A stretch of 64,000 nt of DNA, taken from contig CAZZIP010000004.1 in the NCBI GenBank assembly GCA_964654415.1, forward strand, positions 168,810-232,809, written 5' to 3'. Under the pieces are notes generated by a model. The model saw nothing but the letters and a program-made list of their open reading frames with translations. It searched no databases and had not been told where the DNA came from. This document shows, in pieces, positions 63,928-64,000 of this stretch (its first letter is position 1; each line of letters begins with the position of its first letter). The position numbers and the translations under genes are program-made. This DNA comes from Methylohalobius sp964654415. GTDB taxonomy: Bacteria; Pseudomonadota; Gammaproteobacteria; Methylococcales; Methylothermaceae.

Positions 63928-64000
63928 ATGACCTTTCTGCTGCAACTGCCTGGCCCCTGCGCTCTTTCTGCTTTCCGCCTTAGCAAATTGTTGGCCCTCC
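63928..64000 (+). CDS. purL: Phosphoribosylformylglycinamidine synthase, start only (cut by window edge)
   Basis: I read an ATG at 63928 followed by 24 codons, MTFLLQLPGPCALSAFRLSK then LLAL. This is the usual N-terminus of large PurL (purine synthesis), for which the pattern is ...ALSAFR-xx-KLLA. The rest lies beyond the window. It begins 4 bases after the bamC-like stop. Confidence 0.65.
   Translation, partial: MTFLLQLPGPCALSAFRLSKLLAL

Overview
The window is GC-rich, gene-dense gammaproteobacterial chromosome. Gammaproteobacterial markers are the E. coli-type SpeD, Fis, RapZ beside RpoN, dapA followed by a bamC-like gene, and PilS/PilR. Tetrahydromethanopterin/methylofuran-linked C1 genes, a split glycine dehydrogenase (gcvPA/gcvPB) and PEP synthase point to a methylotroph, most plausibly a methanotroph of the Methylococcales. 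A thermophilic lineage such as Methylothermaceae is a guess that the sequence alone cannot confirm. No rRNA, tRNA, insertion sequence, CRISPR array or prophage was seen, and no stretch over about 300 bases lacks a gene.

Layout: 1-7077 holds an ABC-2 exporter (cut by the left edge), a PilZ protein, sucCD and pilSR. 7074-19328 is the C1 block. 19325-27224 holds ppsA, an amino-acid permease, an MFS transporter, pfkB, a LOG-family protein and a ZIP transporter. 27272-35195 is a respiratory nitrate reductase operon (narK-narGHJI). 35258-37329 is a Trk-type potassium uptake pair. 37444-45728 holds a lipoprotein, a RimK/RLAN peptide-ligase neighbourhood, CorA, a Na+/Ca2+ exchanger and small proteins. 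45732-50557 is the glycine cleavage operon. 50768-54479 holds rpoN-rapZ, msrAB and a HIT protein. 54480-57611 holds fis-purH and speD-osmC. 57854-62391 holds a DUF1269 protein and a PAS kinase with two receiver proteins. 62465-64000 holds dapA, a bamC-like gene and the start of purL.

The most notable feature is the C1 block. Two complete four-gene sets lie in tandem on the minus strand. The downstream set (fhcBADC, 7547-12188) is the usual proteobacterial formyltransferase/hydrolase complex, whose FhcB has lost the cysteines for the Fe-S cluster and the Mo/W centre. The upstream set (12257-16999) looks instead like a redox-active archaeal-type formylmethanofuran dehydrogenase: its FwdB keeps Cys12, Cys15, Cys19 and Cys40 (cluster pattern) and Cys118 (the metal-ligand position). 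Divergently transcribed from fwdB is a 721-residue gene whose first ~114 residues are FwdD, the molybdopterin-binding subunit that Fhc complexes lack, fused to a complete CysJ-like FMN/FAD/NADPH diflavin reductase. I infer an NADP-linked formylmethylofuran dehydrogenase that oxidises the formyl group directly to CO2 and NADPH, next to the hydrolytic Fhc that releases formate. I know of no description of this fusion or pairing, but I could not search.

The other genes fit a respiring methylotroph able to use nitrate at low oxygen. ppsA, pfkB, sucCD and gcv supply central carbon and C1/C2 interconversion, and Fwd plus Fhc would give two exits for formyl groups.
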